Source: Anaerolineaceae bacterium
GTDB lineage: Bacteria > Chloroflexota > Anaerolineae > Anaerolineales > Anaerolineaceae
Length of the DNA: 5,876 bases
Direction of reading: 5' to 3'
NCBI GenBank assembly: GCA_028714615.1
Contig: JAQTMA010000063.1
Location: forward strand, 1-5,876
Shown: piece by piece, positions 5,686-5,876 of the stretch
How the letters are laid out: each line of letters begins with the position of its first letter
Position numbering within the stretch: position 1 is the first letter of the stretch
Notes under the pieces: model-generated
The model's input: the letters and a program-made list of their open reading frames with translations, nothing else
Database searches by the model: none
What the model was told of the DNA's origin: nothing
Program-made: the position numbers and the translations under genes

Positions 5686-5869
5686 GATCATTTTGGAGGT
5701 GGATTTTCACCTTGCTGGGTTTCAACTGGGGATTGGCCAGGCTGATCAGCACAATTAATTGAACGATGTCTTATCTACCAATATGGATCTAATTTGTATC
5801 TTACCACGTATTATTGGGTAGGAGATTAACACAATCATTCAGATCCAAAATTCAACAGGAGGGTTAGAA
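5686..5869. other. Divergent intergenic region
   Basis: No gene is visible here. The region lies between the leftward trp promoter and a rightward gene start at the edge. It is AT-rich toward the right end. It holds a short inverted repeat, AGGTG-CACCT (5697-5712), 12 bp upstream of the trp -35 box, and two neighbouring 10-bp palindromes at 5741-5761. I could not identify a convincing rightward promoter: TTGAAC at 5759-5764 with TATGGA at 5782-5787 has the right 17-bp spacing but a poor -10. Confidence 0.5.
5741..5761. repeat. Two adjacent 10-bp perfect palindromes
   Basis: GCTGATCAGC (5741-5750) and CAATTAATTG (5752-5761), separated by one base. Palindromes in a divergent promoter region are candidate operators for dimeric regulators, but no regulator is identified and they may be chance. 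Confidence 0.5.
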
Positions 5870-5876
5870 ATGATGA
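5870..5876 (+). CDS. Start of an unidentified rightward gene (5' fragment)
   Basis: AGGAGG (5857-5862) lies 7 bases before ATG 5870, which is followed directly by a second ATG (5873). This is the best-placed Shine-Dalgarno and start on the plus strand in this region, so a gene probably begins here and continues beyond the window. Only two complete codons are visible, so nothing can be said about the product. Confidence 0.6.

Noticed and set aside
5759..5787. Promoter TTGAAC-17-TATGGA for the rightward edge gene
   Set aside because: The spacing is right but the -10 matches only half the consensus in AT-rich DNA, so it could be chance.
1..5876. CRISPR arrays, tRNA or rRNA genes, insertion sequences
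   Set aside because: I saw no regularly spaced repeats, no cloverleaf-like tRNA sequence, no rRNA motifs and no transposase on either strand.

Overview
The window looks like a piece of a moderately GC-rich bacterial chromosome. A stand-alone TrpB2-type tryptophan synthase beta chain without trpA, a NatA/NatB-type ABC exporter, a NusG paralogue and a TAP-type alpha/beta hydrolase together resemble Chloroflexota (Anaerolineae-like) genomes. That assignment is an inference from gene style; there is no taxonomic marker such as rRNA here. The T-box leader fits a lineage that regulates aminoacyl-tRNA synthetases this way, as Firmicutes, Chloroflexota and Actinobacteria do.

Left part (1-2757, + strand). 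The window opens in the 3' end of an alpha/beta hydrolase gene of the TAP-like family. After a short intergenic region dominated by an 18-bp perfect inverted repeat and reiterated AATCAGAAATC units comes a tight run of three genes: a NatA-type ATPase (328-1059), a NatB-type ABC-2 permease (1056-2243, ATGA overlap) and a NusG/RfaH-like elongation factor paralogue (about 2248-2757, adjacent or overlapping). The first two should form one membrane exporter. The third is a transcription factor that appears to be co-transcribed with it.

Middle (2758-2823). A strong symmetric hairpin flanked by A and T runs sits between the convergent NusG-like and trpB genes and probably terminates transcription in both directions.

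Right part (2824-5685, - strand). A tryptophan operon reads leftward: a strong consensus sigma-70-type promoter (TTGACA, 16 bp, TATAAT), a roughly 345-nt T-box riboswitch leader with a UGG (Trp) specifier and a TGGC acceptor-binding bulge, then trpS (tryptophanyl-tRNA synthetase), then a TrpB2-type trpB. The logic is that uncharged tRNA-Trp binds the leader, blocks the terminator and raises both synthetase and TrpB2, which makes tryptophan from indole. Two features stand out. The TrpRS carries TMHTS where KMSKS is expected and has a non-family-like C-terminal tail. The leader also holds a second hairpin plus U-run that looks like an extra intrinsic terminator.

Right edge (5686-5876). This is a divergent intergenic region with two adjacent 10-bp palindromes. 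It ends in a good Shine-Dalgarno and the first codons of a rightward gene cut off by the window.
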